Shown here: piece after piece, positions 1-10,484 of the stretch
Numbering within the stretch: position 1 is the stretch's first letter
Layout: each line of letters begins with the position of its first letter
Assembly: GCA_037127315.1 (NCBI GenBank)
Contig: JBBBDQ010000750.1
Coordinates: 1,457,501 to 1,521,500 of the forward strand
Reading direction: 5' to 3'
DNA: 64,000 bases
From: Ascarosepion bandense
Taxonomy: Eukaryota > Mollusca > Cephalopoda > Sepiida > Sepiidae
Notes under the pieces: model-generated
What the model saw: only the letters and a program-made list of their open reading frames with translations
What the model was told of the DNA's origin: nothing
Databases searched by the model: none
Made by a program: the position numbers and the translations under genes

Positions 1-444
1 AAGTAATTACTTATCATTAAAAACAAAAAAAATTATTACTAAAAACAAAACAACTAAGCTCCTAGTGAGTATAAAACAGAAAAACATGTTATACGCACAA
101 CCCACCCCAGAAACACACAGAAAATTCTCCTGCCTGCACAAAGTCAGTCAACAAAGCTTGATGTAAACAGTTTCTAAAATCCTAAAGTGTTTAACCGACC
201 AAACCTTGTGCTGCACCCTGAACGCTCCGTTTAACACATTCGGAAGCGCAACCCGGGTTGTTAATCAAATAAAGTTCAATCGCTGACTCACTAACTGATT
301 GAGTCAATCAATTAATGTTGCTAGCTCTACCCTGTCTTATAAAGTGAGGCATATGTTATCCAAACAGGGTTTCCAACCGCAATTTGGTTCGCTTCATATA
401 GACAGCCTCACACCGACATTTAAATTGATAAATCACGAAGCTTT
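1..444. other. No recognisable feature
   Basis: AT-rich sequence before the first SINE copy. I see no coding signature, RNA gene or named repeat. A short open frame that begins near 299 runs into the SINE and is not a gene. Confidence 0.5.
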
Positions 445-715
445 TTTCAGCTATCGACTCGGAACGACAAATAGGGAAGTGGAGTTCGAATTCCAGTTGA
501 ATTCACTTGCACACAAATACCTTTGGGAAAGGTATTAATCCGTCTCTTCCTTCCCGTTATGGGTTAAATAATAGGACAGATTGGGCTCTATAGCCTTGGT
601 CGGCAAGCAGTACCACAGAAAGTAATGGCCTACTGTGAAACAATCATGTCAATCATGTCTCTTTCGAAACGTGAATACCCAAGCGTGTACCACGTATGGC
701 ACTTAACTGACTGAA
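445..715 (+). mobile_element. SINE-A copy, 5' truncated
   Basis: Member of the commonest SINE in the window. It starts inside the tRNA-like head (CTCGGAACGA, B-box-like AGTTCGAATTCC) and runs through the conserved body (GGGAAAGGTATTAATCCGTC, GGCACTTAACTGACTG). The pol III A box is missing, so this copy lacks the full promoter. Confidence 0.75.
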
Positions 716-1203
716 ATTATCCTCATCGAAAAATAGAAAAATACAACACGCATTTCAACGGAAGAAAAGCAAGAATTCACACATGTCGATTCCCTATCAG
801 CAAGTGTCTGACTTCCTCTGCCCAACTATGGTAGTTTTAAATAAACAGGCTAAAGACCTGGTCGAAAAACCACAGAAGCCTTAAAATAGGCTAACCTTGT
901 GTTCCATAGGACGTTTAACATCATTCTCTGTGTAACCATTACCTCGGAAGATATTGTGAATGTTCGGCAATTCGACCTGCAATTTACAAGGTGGATATAT
1001 CATCAAAGCACAGTGGATCAACGTAGAAATTAATTTAATCTTACGGGACTTAGTGAGAACAGAATTCCGATTTGTGCACATGTGAGTAAAAGGGGATCCT
1101 GCGATATAGGCTGATAATAAACGACGCCTCTTCCTGTTTAACCAGCAATTCTAAAAAGGGTAAAATGGAATCACCCTCGACTTTCACAGTAAATCGAAGA
1201 GAC

Positions 1204-1204
<1 letters not shown>

Positions 1205-1250
<46 letters not shown>
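1205..1250. repeat. (TA)n microsatellite
   Basis: About 23 uninterrupted TA units. The Tyr-Ile frames on both strands here are microsatellite translations. Confidence 0.95.
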
Positions 1251-1256
<6 letters not shown>

Positions 1257-1459
1257 GAAAGTGAAGATGATTTCTGCTCGAGAGCAATTTAAAACTATAA
1301 TTATTGATTCTGAAATCATAAATTTCGCAATGCCTATTAGATATCTTCTGCTAGTTTCACGATCGATCCTCTCTGTGAGGAACATAATTTTTTGCGCCAC
1401 ATGTAAGCTGTCATTATTTACACTATTTATATTCGGGCTATTGTAATCGTTTTTGTTGT

Positions 1460-1510
1460 TGCTATCACAACGTTTCGACCGATGTACTCTCCGGCCTTCA
1501 TCAGGTATAT
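1460..1510 (-). ncRNA. Hammerhead-like core, family E
   Basis: On the minus strand, CTGATGA (1498-1504) is followed by a hairpin with arms GGCCG and CGGTC and then CGAAAC, the order of boxes in a hammerhead core. I could not find a convincing stem I, and the likely cleavage position reads GUG, which is not permitted. The same repeat recurs at 9972-10448 and 22838-23003 with CTGAAGA or a variant of it. Probably a decayed copy. Confidence 0.35.
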
Positions 1511-1656
1511 ATCTAGGAAACCTACAGGGAATTCAAAACTAAAGCCTTTATTTAGAGAGATATGAACGGAGTGAAATAGATAGATAAATGACTGGATGTG
1601 AACAAACTGAGATAGTTAGATAGGGACTTTGTATTATCACGTAGTAATGCAGAGTA

Positions 1657-1965
1657 GAGGATGTGCGTTGTGGTGCAGTGGATATCGGCTCGGAACGAGA
1701 AATCGGGGAGTCAAGTTCGAATTCCAGCTGAATTCATTGCATTCACTTACGCGCAAATACCCTTGGGAAAGGTATTAATCCGTCTTTTCCTTCCAGTTAT
1801 GATTTAAATAACAGGACAGATTGGGTTCTATAGCCTTGGCTGGCAACCAGTCTACCGCAGAAAGCAATGGCAACCTACTGCGGGATAATCTTCTACCAAG
1901 TTAGTAATGTCTCTTTCGAGATATGATCGCCCAAGCGTGTATCACGTATGGCACTTAACTGACTG
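1657..1965 (+). mobile_element. SINE-A, full length with perfect TSD
   Basis: Complete tRNA-derived SINE of about 309 bp. The A box TGGTGCAGTGG and the B-box-like AGTTCGAATTCC are spaced as in a tRNA gene, so transcription would be by RNA polymerase III. The copy is flanked by a perfect 11-bp direct repeat AATGCAGAGTA (1646-1656 and 1966-1976), the mark of LINE-assisted target-primed insertion. It encodes no protein. Confidence 0.9.
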
Positions 1966-1976
1966 AATGCAGAGTA

Positions 1977-2104
1977 ACTTGCCAGGTCGCTGACTCGTAT
2001 TTTGTCTCCCTGACTACTCGCTACACTGCTACTGATGTTAGAAGAGTGAGTCCACTATCCCTAGGACAGGTGTGTTCGCCTTAATAATAATGAAAAGACT
2101 GAGT

Positions 2105-2163
<59 letters not shown>

Positions 2164-2471
2164 GTAGATAGATATTGAAACCCTTCTGGAAAAAAATCGA
2201 TTGTTTGTTTGTTTTGTTTTTTGGTTTTTTTTTACAATGAGGTTCATCTTGTTCAAAGCCTAAGGGCTATTTGAGGTCAAGAGTCACAGTAAGAGGCTGT
2301 TTATGTGGATCGGAGGGGCAGATTACGCTTAAACCTAGCGTAGAATAGATTAATATTGTAGTGATTGGAGGCTCTGGTATAGGTATAAGTCAGGTATTAG
2401 TGATGAGGTACAGTGATTGGTCGTACTAACGAGTTCCACCTAACGTCAGGGGCGGGTTTAAGACGCATTAG
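1977..2471. other. Unique spacer with (GATA)n
   Basis: Holds a (GATA)n array at about 2104-2173 and otherwise unassigned sequence. No gene seen. Confidence 0.6.
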
Positions 2472-2481
2472 TCTCTCAAGG

Positions 2482-2751
2482 ATTGTGGTGTAATGTCTAT
2501 CAGTTTGGAATGAGAAATCGGAGAACCCAGTTCGAATTCTAACTGAACTCGTTGCATTCACTTAAAAGCAAATATCCTTGAGAAAGTTATTTATCCATCA
2601 CTTTTCAATTCAGCAGGACATATTGGTTACTATAACCTTGGTTGGCAACCAGTCTAGCCCAGAAAAAAATGGCAACCTACTACAAGCCTAGTCTCTTTCG
2701 AGACATGATCGCCTAAGCGTATCACGTATGGCCCTCAACTGACTGGCTGAA
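2482..2751 (+). mobile_element. SINE-A, diverged, with TSD
   Basis: More diverged than the copy at 1657 (A box now TGGTGTAATGT) but still bounded by a perfect 10-bp duplication TCTCTCAAGG (2472-2481 and 2752-2761). The body keeps GGTTGGCAACCAGTCTA and TCTCTTTCGAGACATGATCG. An older insertion of the same family. Confidence 0.85.
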
Positions 2752-2880
2752 TCTCTCAAGGCACATAGCCTCTACAAGCGGGCATCCGTTTATCATGAAT
2801 GGTTAGATTTGGGAAAGTGGGTCGAGCCTAAGGTTTTTCAGATTTTACATACCTGCGTATTAACAAACATTTATTAGCGT

Positions 2881-2974
2881 ACACACACACACACACACAC
2901 ACATACACACACACACACATACACACACACACACAAACGTACACACATTCATATATATATATATATATATATAT
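2881..2974. repeat. (CA)n then (TA)n microsatellite
   Basis: Compound repeat abutting the 3' end of the minus-strand family A element. A TA tract directly beyond the ribozyme recurs at other copies. Confidence 0.9.
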
Positions 2975-3198
2975 TGTCATCCGCAGACAGATCTGTTTCG
3001 CTGTATCACAGCTCATCAGTACGGTTAGACTCCGATTACTTTTTAACCCAGGATTGAAACCCGACCGAATTGGCGTCAATCGGCGATTCTACCTCTGGGC
3101 TATGGGCGTTCGGTGGAAGAAGGCAGACGTTTTAGCGCATATATTATCATTATACGCGCCCAATAGCCAGAGTGTGCTAATTCATTTTACTGAATGAG
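2975..3198 (-). mobile_element. Family A ribozyme repeat, near full length
   Basis: Minus-strand dispersed repeat. In its own orientation it begins CTCATTCAG, contains a B-box-like GGGTTTCAATCCTGG, then a hammerhead ribozyme, then runs into (TA)n. No reading frame belongs to it. It aligns with copies at 4201, 17825 and 37705, and in looser form with 18775 and 46920. The tRNA-like segment suggests SINE-like retroposition, which is inference. Confidence 0.75.
2976..3031 (-). ncRNA. Hammerhead ribozyme, type I (family A)
   Basis: Core CUGAUGA, stem II GCUGU-GAU-ACAGC (perfect), GAAA, stem III self-complementary ACAGAUCUGU, then cleavage residue C (GUC). Stem I is CCGUA pairing with UGCGG (one G-U), with an outer GUC/GAC helix and a UAA/AU internal loop between. 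Every invariant core residue is present. The RNA would cleave itself after C at about 2986. Activity is not proven here. Confidence 0.82.
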
Positions 3199-3486
3199 CG
3201 ATGCGTACACGCCAGAGTAGCTACTGTTTTTCAAAGTCTACCATTCTTCCAGAGTGCTCAATCAGGGTGTGAGAGCGTATATATATATATATATATATAC
3301 TTGTTGTTATACTCGTTTCGAAAAAACCCTCCGAGTAAAAACGCGGGAGGAAAAAATGGTAATAAAAAAAGAACGAGCTAAGCACTTGAACATCAGTCAA
3401 AGTATGCAGCCCAAAGAAAAAAAAACCCGAGACGAGTAACCTAAAACAAAAAGCGCTCAATACGCAAGTAGAGCAAACAAAGTAAA

Positions 3487-3612
3487 TAGCTAACCTAGAG
3501 AGCCAACGAAGCTACCAAGGTTTCACCAAATTGGATCTTAGGGGAAAGTTGGCTTTCCCTGAAGATCCAATTTGGTGAAACCTTGGGAGGTGCGTTGGCT
3601 CACTAGGCTAGC
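3487..3612. repeat. Long near-perfect hairpin (about 126 bp)
   Basis: The whole segment is an inverted repeat. Left arm TAGCTAACCTAGAGAGCCAA pairs with the right arm ending CACTAGGCTAGCTA, and the centre arms CACCAAATTGGATCTT and AAGATCCAATTTGGTG are exact complements. The loop is a further small stem (AGGGGAAA/TTTCCCT). It resembles a hairpin MITE or a microRNA-like foldback. Confidence 0.85.
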
Positions 3613-3640
3613 TATGTATATTTCATTTTTATATTACGCA

Positions 3641-3735
3641 ACCCAGGTTTCTACCATCTAGAGTCTTCAGGCGATTTACAATAACTAATTTTTACCGTTT
3701 GTTAGGAACGCTCATATAACGGGTATTTTTTAATA
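3641..3735. mobile_element. Fragment of the 27.9 kb MITE family
   Basis: Shares CTTCAGGCGATTTACAATAA and the following TTTTTACCGTTTGTTAG with one terminal arm of the inverted-repeat element at 27860-28157. Only one arm is present here. Confidence 0.6.
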
Positions 3736-3774
3736 TTATATAATATAAAAAGATAAGGGAAAGGTGGTAATCAA

Positions 3775-4154
3775 GGAGATAAATTGACGTTACTTTTAAA
3801 CTTTTAGAGATTGTAGTTATTAGGGAAGCAAATATGCCGAAAGGTATTTCACAGGCGGGACGTGCGAGAAAAGAATCTATTAGAGTACAAGTGTCAGCTA
3901 CATTTTACTATTTTGACTGTAAAAACGTGGGAATTAGTTGCCAGTGTAGTAACTCAAGTAAATTCATGTAAAGGCGGCACCTCGTTAGAATAGAAGCCAA
4001 GAAAATATTTGTAGAAAAGATAGAGTGAGGCCATATCCGGTCGGTGAGAAAGTGACTGCCAAATCGGGATCAGTTCCTCCCTTGAATTTTGTCGAGAACC
4101 CCGAGATGAATAGCAGGAGCGCCGGACCAGATATGATAACAGTATTCAATGCAC

Positions 4155-4157
<3 letters not shown>
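3775..4157 (-). pseudogene. LINE-J reverse-transcriptase C-terminal relic
   Basis: Minus-strand, frame-broken copy of the C-terminal tail of a non-LTR reverse transcriptase. It aligns base by base with the better copy at 25425-26320 (markers: GGCGGGACGTGCGAGA, GATCAGTTCCTCCCTTG). Old and non-coding. It is cut at the (TA)n tract at 4157. Confidence 0.65.
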
Positions 4158-4200
<43 letters not shown>

Positions 4201-4206
<6 letters not shown>

Positions 4207-4380
4207 CAGACAGATCTGTTTCGCTGTATCACAGCTCATCAGTACGGTTAGACAGCCGATTGCTTTTTACCCAGGATTGAAACCCGACCGAAGTGGTGTC
4301 AGTCGGCGATTCTACCTCTGCGTTCGGTAGAAGCAGGTAGACTTTTTAGCGTGTATATTATCATTATACACGCCCAATAT
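4201..4380 (-). mobile_element. Family A ribozyme repeat, 5' truncated
   Basis: Minus-strand copy that ends on a 44-bp (TA)n run on its 3' side. It keeps the B-box-like GGGTTTCAATCCTGG and the ribozyme but lacks the CTCATTCAG start seen at 2975-3198. Confidence 0.75.
4203..4253 (-). ncRNA. Hammerhead ribozyme, type I (family A)
   Basis: Same core, stem II, stem III and GUC cleavage site as the copy at 2976, with stem I CCGUA/UGCGG intact. The outer GAC strand has been replaced by TA repeat, so the outer stem I helix is lost. That might weaken the loop contacts that natural type I hammerheads use. Confidence 0.78.
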
Positions 4381-4404
4381 ATATATACATATATATATAT
4401 ATGT

Positions 4405-4585
4405 GAACATTGTGTGGGGAAGGGATCATATGTGAGATTGATTGCCTCGAGACGTTTGAGATCGATAGGAGGCGTCAACTCACCGACATCGTTCCAGAAC
4501 AGCCGCACCTGATGACACCGGCAGAAGTCGTGCGGAGTCGTTTCCTCTAAACCGAAAGCATACCGATGGCAGTGAGGCAAATTTG
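4405..4585 (-). pseudogene. LINE C-terminal zinc-knuckle fragment
   Basis: The minus strand encodes a C-x2-C...H-x4-C type tail (residue runs EETTPHDFCRCHQVRLFW and NDVGEL) typical of the zinc-binding domain after non-LTR reverse transcriptases. Only this domain survives, with no catalytic region nearby. A different LINE from LINE-J. Confidence 0.6.
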
Positions 4586-4734
4586 CCCAGATCCCACCTG
4601 AAGGCTTCGTAATTGAGAGATAGTACCTTCCGAATTAATCACCAGGTAAGCAAAACTCAAGGTTTCGGAGATGTTCCTCTGCTGGCGTCCAAGACCAGAA
4701 ATACCCAACTTGTCAGCCAACTTAACTGCGTTTA

Positions 4735-6235
4735 ACCTACAATAAACTTTGAAACTATAATGAACTATACTCTTCCCTTCCTAGACATCATGTTATGCAC
4801 AAACGCTAACGTTTACAGAAAAGCTACCAACAAAAATGACCTAGTCAGTTTCTATTCAAACCACTTCTCTAAATATAAATTTGGTATAATTATAGATTTT
4901 TAATTAAGAGCATTAAGAATTCGCAACCACTAATATTTGTCCAAAGAAGAAACAGAAAGAAAGCACATTCAAAGCCTACAATCTCCATCTCTGTTTATCC
5001 GCAACGCAAAAAGAAAGGCACCTAATATATACAACTGCCACAGCAAAAACATTATCCACAATAATAAATTGAACAATAACAGATACAATATACCACCTAG
5101 CAACTCTATAACATTCACTATGCAGAACAACTTATCCCGTTTAAATAACATCTAAATAGCAGTAACCACTTCGAATACTATTATGGATACAACCAGATCT
5201 AAAAAAAAAAATAAAAACAAAAATAAAAATAAAAACCAAACACTCAGAAGCATGCATATATAAAACTAGCAGTATAGCCCGGCGTTGCTCGGGTGTAATA
5301 AAAGCTTTAAAACTAATCCATGGTTCTGGAACTTAGACTCTTTGGACGTTGGCACGAAAGACTAAAAAGCAATAGTTGTTTCTAGTTAAAGCAAAACCGT
5401 AGACTGAAAGAAAAATGAATGGATGTAAGTCAAATTTTCATTTCCTGCTTTCGATATCAAATACGTTTTTTCGTCGTAAACTGAATTTTGAAGGCTAAAT
5501 AAGCCCTCTGAGTAAATGGTATCATGGTTGCAACTAAGAACTACAATTATACCGACTTAGAGCCATACCCGAAGCAAACACTAAAATAAAAGTACTGAAA
5601 AAAAAATACAGACATACAGGCAGATAAACAGACACACACACAAACATCTTGCCTTTTTTATATATATATATTATCGATTTTCTGCACTAGTGTAAGAACT
5701 GCAACCTAGAAACTTCTGAATATCGTTTCTTATGTCTTTGTCTATGAGTGAATCAAATTTGATTAAAATCGAACCACTCCTTCTATAATCCATTTTTTTT
5801 ATTATCGATTTTCGATATTTATCGGGGGTACCTCGACACAAACCTAGCTAAAAACACCCGCAGACGCTTATAGTACAACTATGTAAATTTTCAAGAAAAT
5901 CGGTTCAGCCGTTTCGGAGTCTATAGGTAACGGGCACACACACACACATACACACACACACAGACAAAGTTCCATTTATAAATATGTTTAGATAAGTTGC
6001 GGTAACTGTCCACACAATACATTGGAGAAACATGCAGAAATTTAAGAAGCGTATCTATGAACACAAAATAAACCTCACAAATAACAATTTAACAAATGCA
6101 CTGGTCATACACAGTAATAAATTTTGCCATACTCATCAAAAGGAAAAATAATTTACTCAATAGGAAAATCTTTGATAGAACCGCGATCAAATATTACCAA
6201 AATAATTAATCTGCACCTGATTCTAATTATAAATT
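4735..6235 (+). pseudogene. Penelope-like element relic, split by a Helitron
   Basis: Before 5160 the plus strand reads as the C-terminal half of a Penelope reverse transcriptase (LPFLDIM, YRKATNKNDLVSFYSNH, LRALRIRNH) with stops and a frameshift. After 5992 it continues as the GIY-YIG endonuclease region (QYIGETCRNL, EHKINLTNNNLTNALVIHSN). The 727 bp between are a Helitron. Penelope elements pair reverse transcriptase with a GIY-YIG nuclease. This copy is dead. Confidence 0.75.
5266..5992 (-). mobile_element. Non-autonomous Helitron, copy 1
   Basis: Read on the minus strand it begins TCTAAACATATT and ends with a short hairpin (CCCGAGCAACGCCGGG) followed nine bases on by CTAG, the hallmarks of a rolling-circle Helitron. 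It lies between host A and T, as Helitrons do. There is no Rep/helicase frame, so it needs a partner. Copies 2 and 3 (24855, 58791) have the same ends. Confidence 0.8.
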
Positions 6236-6264
6236 TTCTTTTTCGTTTGCTTATAGGCCAGGTT

Positions 6265-6306
6265 GACTATAGACTCCGAAACGGCTGAACCGATTTTCTT
6301 GAAAGC
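6265..6306 (+). repeat. Short Helitron internal fragment
   Basis: GACTCCGAAACGGCTGAACC and the next bases match the internal part of the Helitron family. Neither terminus is present, so it is a scrap just beyond the Penelope relic. Confidence 0.55.
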
Positions 6307-6639
6307 ATTATCCAACGTATTTTGGTTGGTAAGTATTGATTCCATAAAAATACCAATGCAGTTACAGAAAATATTTAGATATAAACAGCAATAGATTTAT
6401 AAACATTCCATATAGCTAGTTCTGGTACAAATACAACATTTTTCAGAATCGTAGATTCAACCAACTCTGCAAAATCGAACCTGATCAATAACTAGAGGGG
6501 TGACCACTTGGAAATGCCAGGTGCTGTAAGCTTTGATGTACGCGATGGTGTCATGGATAACGCCTCGGAAAGGGATATCGAATATTCGTGTTCCAATTCC
6601 AGTCGGGTTTGTGATATGAAATTTTATGAAATCTCATGC

Positions 6640-6895
6640 CATGATGGCGTTGAGCCAAAGACAACCTACAAAAGTCACTTTGTCACTCCAGTTCTCGCGG
6701 TTTAGGTAAAGCGTCAGGATATCGTCCAGCGCCCAGATCTTGGTGCTGATAGTCTTGGCGAACGATATCCTTCCAGTAGCTGCATGGTCTGTCGCGAAGT
6801 TGTCTCCAATCTGCAGATTCTGGGTAATCTTCAGGCCGTTGCATGACGTGACCGAGCCAGCAAATATGAAGATAAATCAATGTCTAAAATTTCAT
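6640..6895 (-). pseudogene. LINE C-terminal tail fragment
   Basis: The minus-strand frame contains LGHVMQRPEDYP, DIVRQDYQHQDLG and, in a second frame, VGSLWLN. These resemble the conserved tail after the RT domain of RTE- or CR1-like LINEs (LGHV...R). No RT core is attached. Confidence 0.5.
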
Positions 6896-7230
6896 GAAGA
6901 TAAATCAATGCCTGAAATTTTGGCACGATTGTTTCCTAAAAGTGTTCGGAAAGCTGGTTCACTGTATCATGCAAGAAATGTTTCTCACCAGAATCTATTT
7001 TACATATTCATAGGTCTACCATTCGTCCTTGCTTTGCATATCGCTACTACATATAGTCTGGTGCTTCTGCTATATATTTAGAGATCTTTTATGAAATACA
7101 AAGAAAAATCTGCAATATCATTGGTCCTCATCTGGAATCTTGGCTTCCGTCTCTTCTTAACGTAGCTTCGCTGTATCTTGTCTATAAATACTCGTATGGT
7201 AATTATTCTGATGAATTTTCTTCTATAATC

Positions 7231-7517
7231 AGTCACTTAAGTGCCATCCGTGATACACGCATGGGCGGTCATGTCTCGAAAGGAATACGACTGATCGTGC
7301 AAAAGATTTTCCCTGCAATAAGTTGCCATTACCTTTGGGGGTAGACTGGTTGCCAACCAAGGCTATAGAATCCAATCTGTCCTATTACTTAACCCGTAGC
7401 TGAAGGGAAGAGACCTTTCCCAAGGGTATTTGCGCGTAAGTGAATTCAACTGGATTCGAACTCGGCTCTCCGATTTCTCGTTTCGAGTTGATATCCACCG
7501 TACCAGAAACGCACATC
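7231..7517 (-). mobile_element. SINE-A copy
   Basis: Full-span minus-strand copy. A (ATGTGCGTTTCTGGTACGGT) and B-box regions are present but mutated, and the body has small deletions. I found no clear target-site duplication. Confidence 0.8.
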
Positions 7518-7655
7518 CGTACCTAGACTTTATGAATTTAAGTGCAGTGCTAGATTGGGGGCAAGGTCTCATCATTTTACAGTAATCGTCATTTTTATGC
7601 TAACAGTTTTTTCTATCGCACCTGTGAAACTCTTTTACGTCCTCTTGCTTCCAGT

Positions 7656-7955
7656 GCGTTGTGGTACAGTGGATATCGGCTCGGAACGAGAAATTGGGGA
7701 GCCGATTTCGAATTCCAGCTGAATTCATTGCATTCACTTACGCGCAAATACCCTTGGGAAAGGTATTAATCCGTCTATTCCTTCCAGTTATGGGTTAAAT
7801 AACAGGACAGATTGGATTCTATAGCCTTGGCTGGCAACCAGTCTACCGCAGAAAACAATGGCAACCTACTTCGGGATAATCTTCTGCCCAGTCAGTCATA
7901 TCTCTTTCGATACATGATCGCCCAAGCGTGTATCACGTATGTCACTTAACTGACA
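7656..7955 (+). mobile_element. SINE-A with TSD
   Basis: Complete plus-strand copy with intact A box (TGGTACAGTGG) and a recognisable B box. It is flanked by the 9-bp repeat GCTTCCAGT (7647-7655 and 7956-7964). Confidence 0.88.
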
Positions 7956-8039
7956 GCTTCCAGTATCAATCGTTATCTTCTAATTTTTTAATATTTTTCT
8001 TCTTTTTATTGTTCCTTATCTTTAATAGTGTAGCCGTTG

Positions 8040-8092
8040 CGTCTTAGTTGCTTTATTGCCTTGCTTGGGTTAAAATGATTATAAAAAAAGAA
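8040..8092 (+). mobile_element. LINE-J 3' end scrap
   Basis: TTGCTTGGGTTAAAATGATT followed by an A-rich run matches the 3' terminus of LINE-J (compare 25425 on the minus strand). Only the tail remains, as expected for extreme 5' truncation. Confidence 0.5.
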
Positions 8093-8930
8093 GCTCCATC
8101 ACGATTTTAGTAGTTGTTCTATTGTCTTGATATCTCTATAACCTGGCCAATGGTATCTCTATCGACCTTATTGTTATGATTAATGTATACACAGGGAAAA
8201 TATGCGCGTATATATGTGTGAGTTTTCTCGAATAATAGGAGATAATTGCATACGATTATATCAAACGTGATGGTCTTTGAGATAAGAACCATATCTATGT
8301 TTATTTTATTGCGATATATTCCAATTAGCGTACTCGAAATATAATTAGTAATAATTACATAACAAGATATAATTTCCATACATATATTCCAACTCATATA
8401 AATTACGTTTACGGAACTGGAACGATATTTTAGTTCACAGTGCCAACCCAAGTGAATATACTTAAATAAGTGAAATAGGTATAAAAAGATATAATTAATT
8501 ATATATACTCTAATTCTAGTAAATAGTAAGGAGAAGAAAGCAGATAGATGCGGCAATAAACTTTTCCTTATTCAATTGTTTATACTAAAATTTTCCCAAA
8601 GTATATTCGTGTTTGTTTGTCTACGTGTTTCTGACTGGATGTGTAATGATAATCGATTTCTTATTCGAAATACAAACAACGAAAATAACTCTAAAATATA
8701 CAGATAATCATTCTTAGTTTACTTGCTTTTCTTTTTTTCTTAAAAAAAAGAGGTGTTTATTTACATCATCATCAGACTATATATAACAAATTCACTGGCA
8801 ATTATGTAGAGATACCTCCGCCTTTGGATCATGCACTTCCCCATTATGCTTTGACAGTAAGGAACTACCTTAAACAAAACTCTCCACAGCATTGGTTAAG
8901 AAGAAAAGCATCTTCAGATGGCCACCACGT
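8093..8930. other. AT-rich, nothing recognised
   Basis: A 145-codon frame on the minus strand (8119-8556) is a chance product of AT-rich sequence. It is hydrophobic, has no domain I recognise and no gene signals around it. Confidence 0.5.
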
Positions 8931-9100
8931 TCAGTCAGTTAAGTGCCATACGTGAAACACGCTCGAAAGAGACATGACTGACTGGGCAGAAGATTATGAC
9001 GCAGTAGGTTGCCATTGCTTTCTGCGGTAGACTGGTTGCCGACCAAGGCTATAGAACCCAATCTGTCCTGTTATTTGACTCATAGATAGAAAGGGAAGAG
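8931..9100 (-). mobile_element. SINE-A, 3' part
   Basis: Minus-strand copy lacking the tRNA-like head. It ends inside the body at AAGGGAAGAG. Confidence 0.75.
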
Positions 9101-9126
9101 CTGTATTATATTATTATGTAGTAATT

Positions 9127-9177
9127 AGTGGGGGATCAGTTTATTACTTCTTAACAATATAAGACTGATCCCCCACT
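9127..9177. repeat. Perfect 14-bp inverted repeat
   Basis: AGTGGGGGATCAGT (9127-9140) and ACTGATCCCCCACT (9164-9177) are exact complements across a 23-base loop. The hairpin sits in the gap between two SINE-A copies. Confidence 0.8.
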
Positions 9178-9221
9178 TTATTCCCAGTAGAAGTTTTAAT
9201 TATATTTCTATTACATTCAGT

Positions 9222-9488
9222 CAGTCAGTTAAGTGCCATACGTGATACATGCTTGGGCGATCGTATCTTGAAAGAGACATGACTGACTGGGCAGAAGATT
9301 ATGACGCAGTAGGTTGCCATTGCTTTCTGCGGTAGACTGGTTGCCGACCAAGGCTATAGAACCCAATCTGTCCTGTTATTTAACCCATAACTGGAAGGAA
9401 TAGACGGATTAATACCTTTCCCAAGGGTATTTGCGCGTAAGTGAATGCAATGAATTCAGCTGTATCCAATGCACCACAACGCACATCT
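9222..9488 (-). mobile_element. SINE-A, head deleted
   Basis: Minus-strand copy with the 3' body intact. An internal deletion of the tRNA-like head joins the body to the CACCACAACGCACATC start, so the B box is gone. Confidence 0.75.
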
Positions 9489-9494
9489 TCACCT

Positions 9495-9715
9495 GACCTT
9501 AAACCAATGGATTTCTTTTAGGGGCTAAAGAAAATAAGTTTTTTTTAGAGAAATCACCACACAGTGGACGAATTAAAAGAGTTCATCACAAAAGTATTTA
9601 TTGAAACTGATGCAGATTGGGATTTGCATCGTGCAATGTGTCATAGTTTTCTGGAGAAGTTCGAGGAATGTTGCAGTTTTGAAAGAGGATATTTTGTGCA
9701 CTTAAAAGATTAACT
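9495..9715 (+). pseudogene. Tc1/mariner-superfamily transposase C-terminus
   Basis: Reads SPDLKPMDFF, one stop, GLKK, then HTVDELKEFITKVF and a short tail ending in a stop. SPDL-x-P-x-DFF is the last-acidic-residue motif of mariner-like DDE/D transposases. The rest of the gene is absent. Confidence 0.65.
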
Positions 9716-9971
9716 TGTGTAAAAAAAAAACAAAAGTAAAGGAAATCACTTGAAAAGTCATTGAAACTCACCTGAAAGCGAGCTGATTGCTCCTCATGCT
9801 CCTCATGCCAGTGTCTCTACGGCATCTGATTTCATTGAATGTACATTTCTTTTAAATGTCTTCCTCTCAAATTTACATTTAAATTAATCTGGGTTCATCA
9901 GGAGAGAATGTGCACCGTTTTAGGGCCTTCCTCTCACAGTAATTAAAGTATTTCTCTATATTTCTGAGATG

Positions 9972-10448
9972 AGGTAGTATTTACAGTATTTACATTATTC
10001 GGATTATTGTCCTCACCTTTGTTGCCATTTGTACGATGTTTCGCATGTTGTACGCTCCGGACTTCTTCAGGTGCTAGAAATTTCGAACCAAACCCTTTAT
10101 TATAATTACTGGGATTTATCGTTCTCATTCCTTGCGTAGTACTGCCTCGATTGGAAGTTATGAGTTAACTCCCTCTTACCGTAGCTTGGAATTGAACTCA
10201 CAACTCTTTGGGTCAAGTCACAGGAACTAACCAACGTCTATATCCACCAGGCCAGAGTTCATATAGCAATTTTTTTAAGTTAATGGTTTTCTCTAGTATT
10301 TTTATGAGAATGATATACCCCAGTTATTGTAATAAAGGGTTTGAAATTCCTAGCAACTGAAGTAGGCCTGAGCGTACAACGGTCGAAACGTTGTACAAAT
10401 GGCAAGAAAGATGTGGACAATAGTCCGGATAATGTAAATACAGTAATT
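9972..10448. mobile_element. Fold-back element, family E
   Basis: Two arms of about 150 bp in inverted orientation (9972-10130 and 10300-10448) share TTTACATTAT, TGCCATTTGTAC and a hammerhead-like box region. The right arm reads CTGAAGT...CGGTCGAAAC on the plus strand, the left CTGAAGA...GCGAAAC on the minus strand. The 170-bp centre has a minus-strand B-box-like GAGTTCAATTCC, suggesting a tRNA-like insert. No coding frame. Confidence 0.65.
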
Positions 10449-10484
10449 AAAGCATTAAAAATAACTAATTGCATACGCCACATC

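Noticed and set aside
8119..8556. 145-codon minus-strand frame
   Set aside because: AT-rich hydrophobic translation with no homology I recognise, no start context and no neighbouring gene features.
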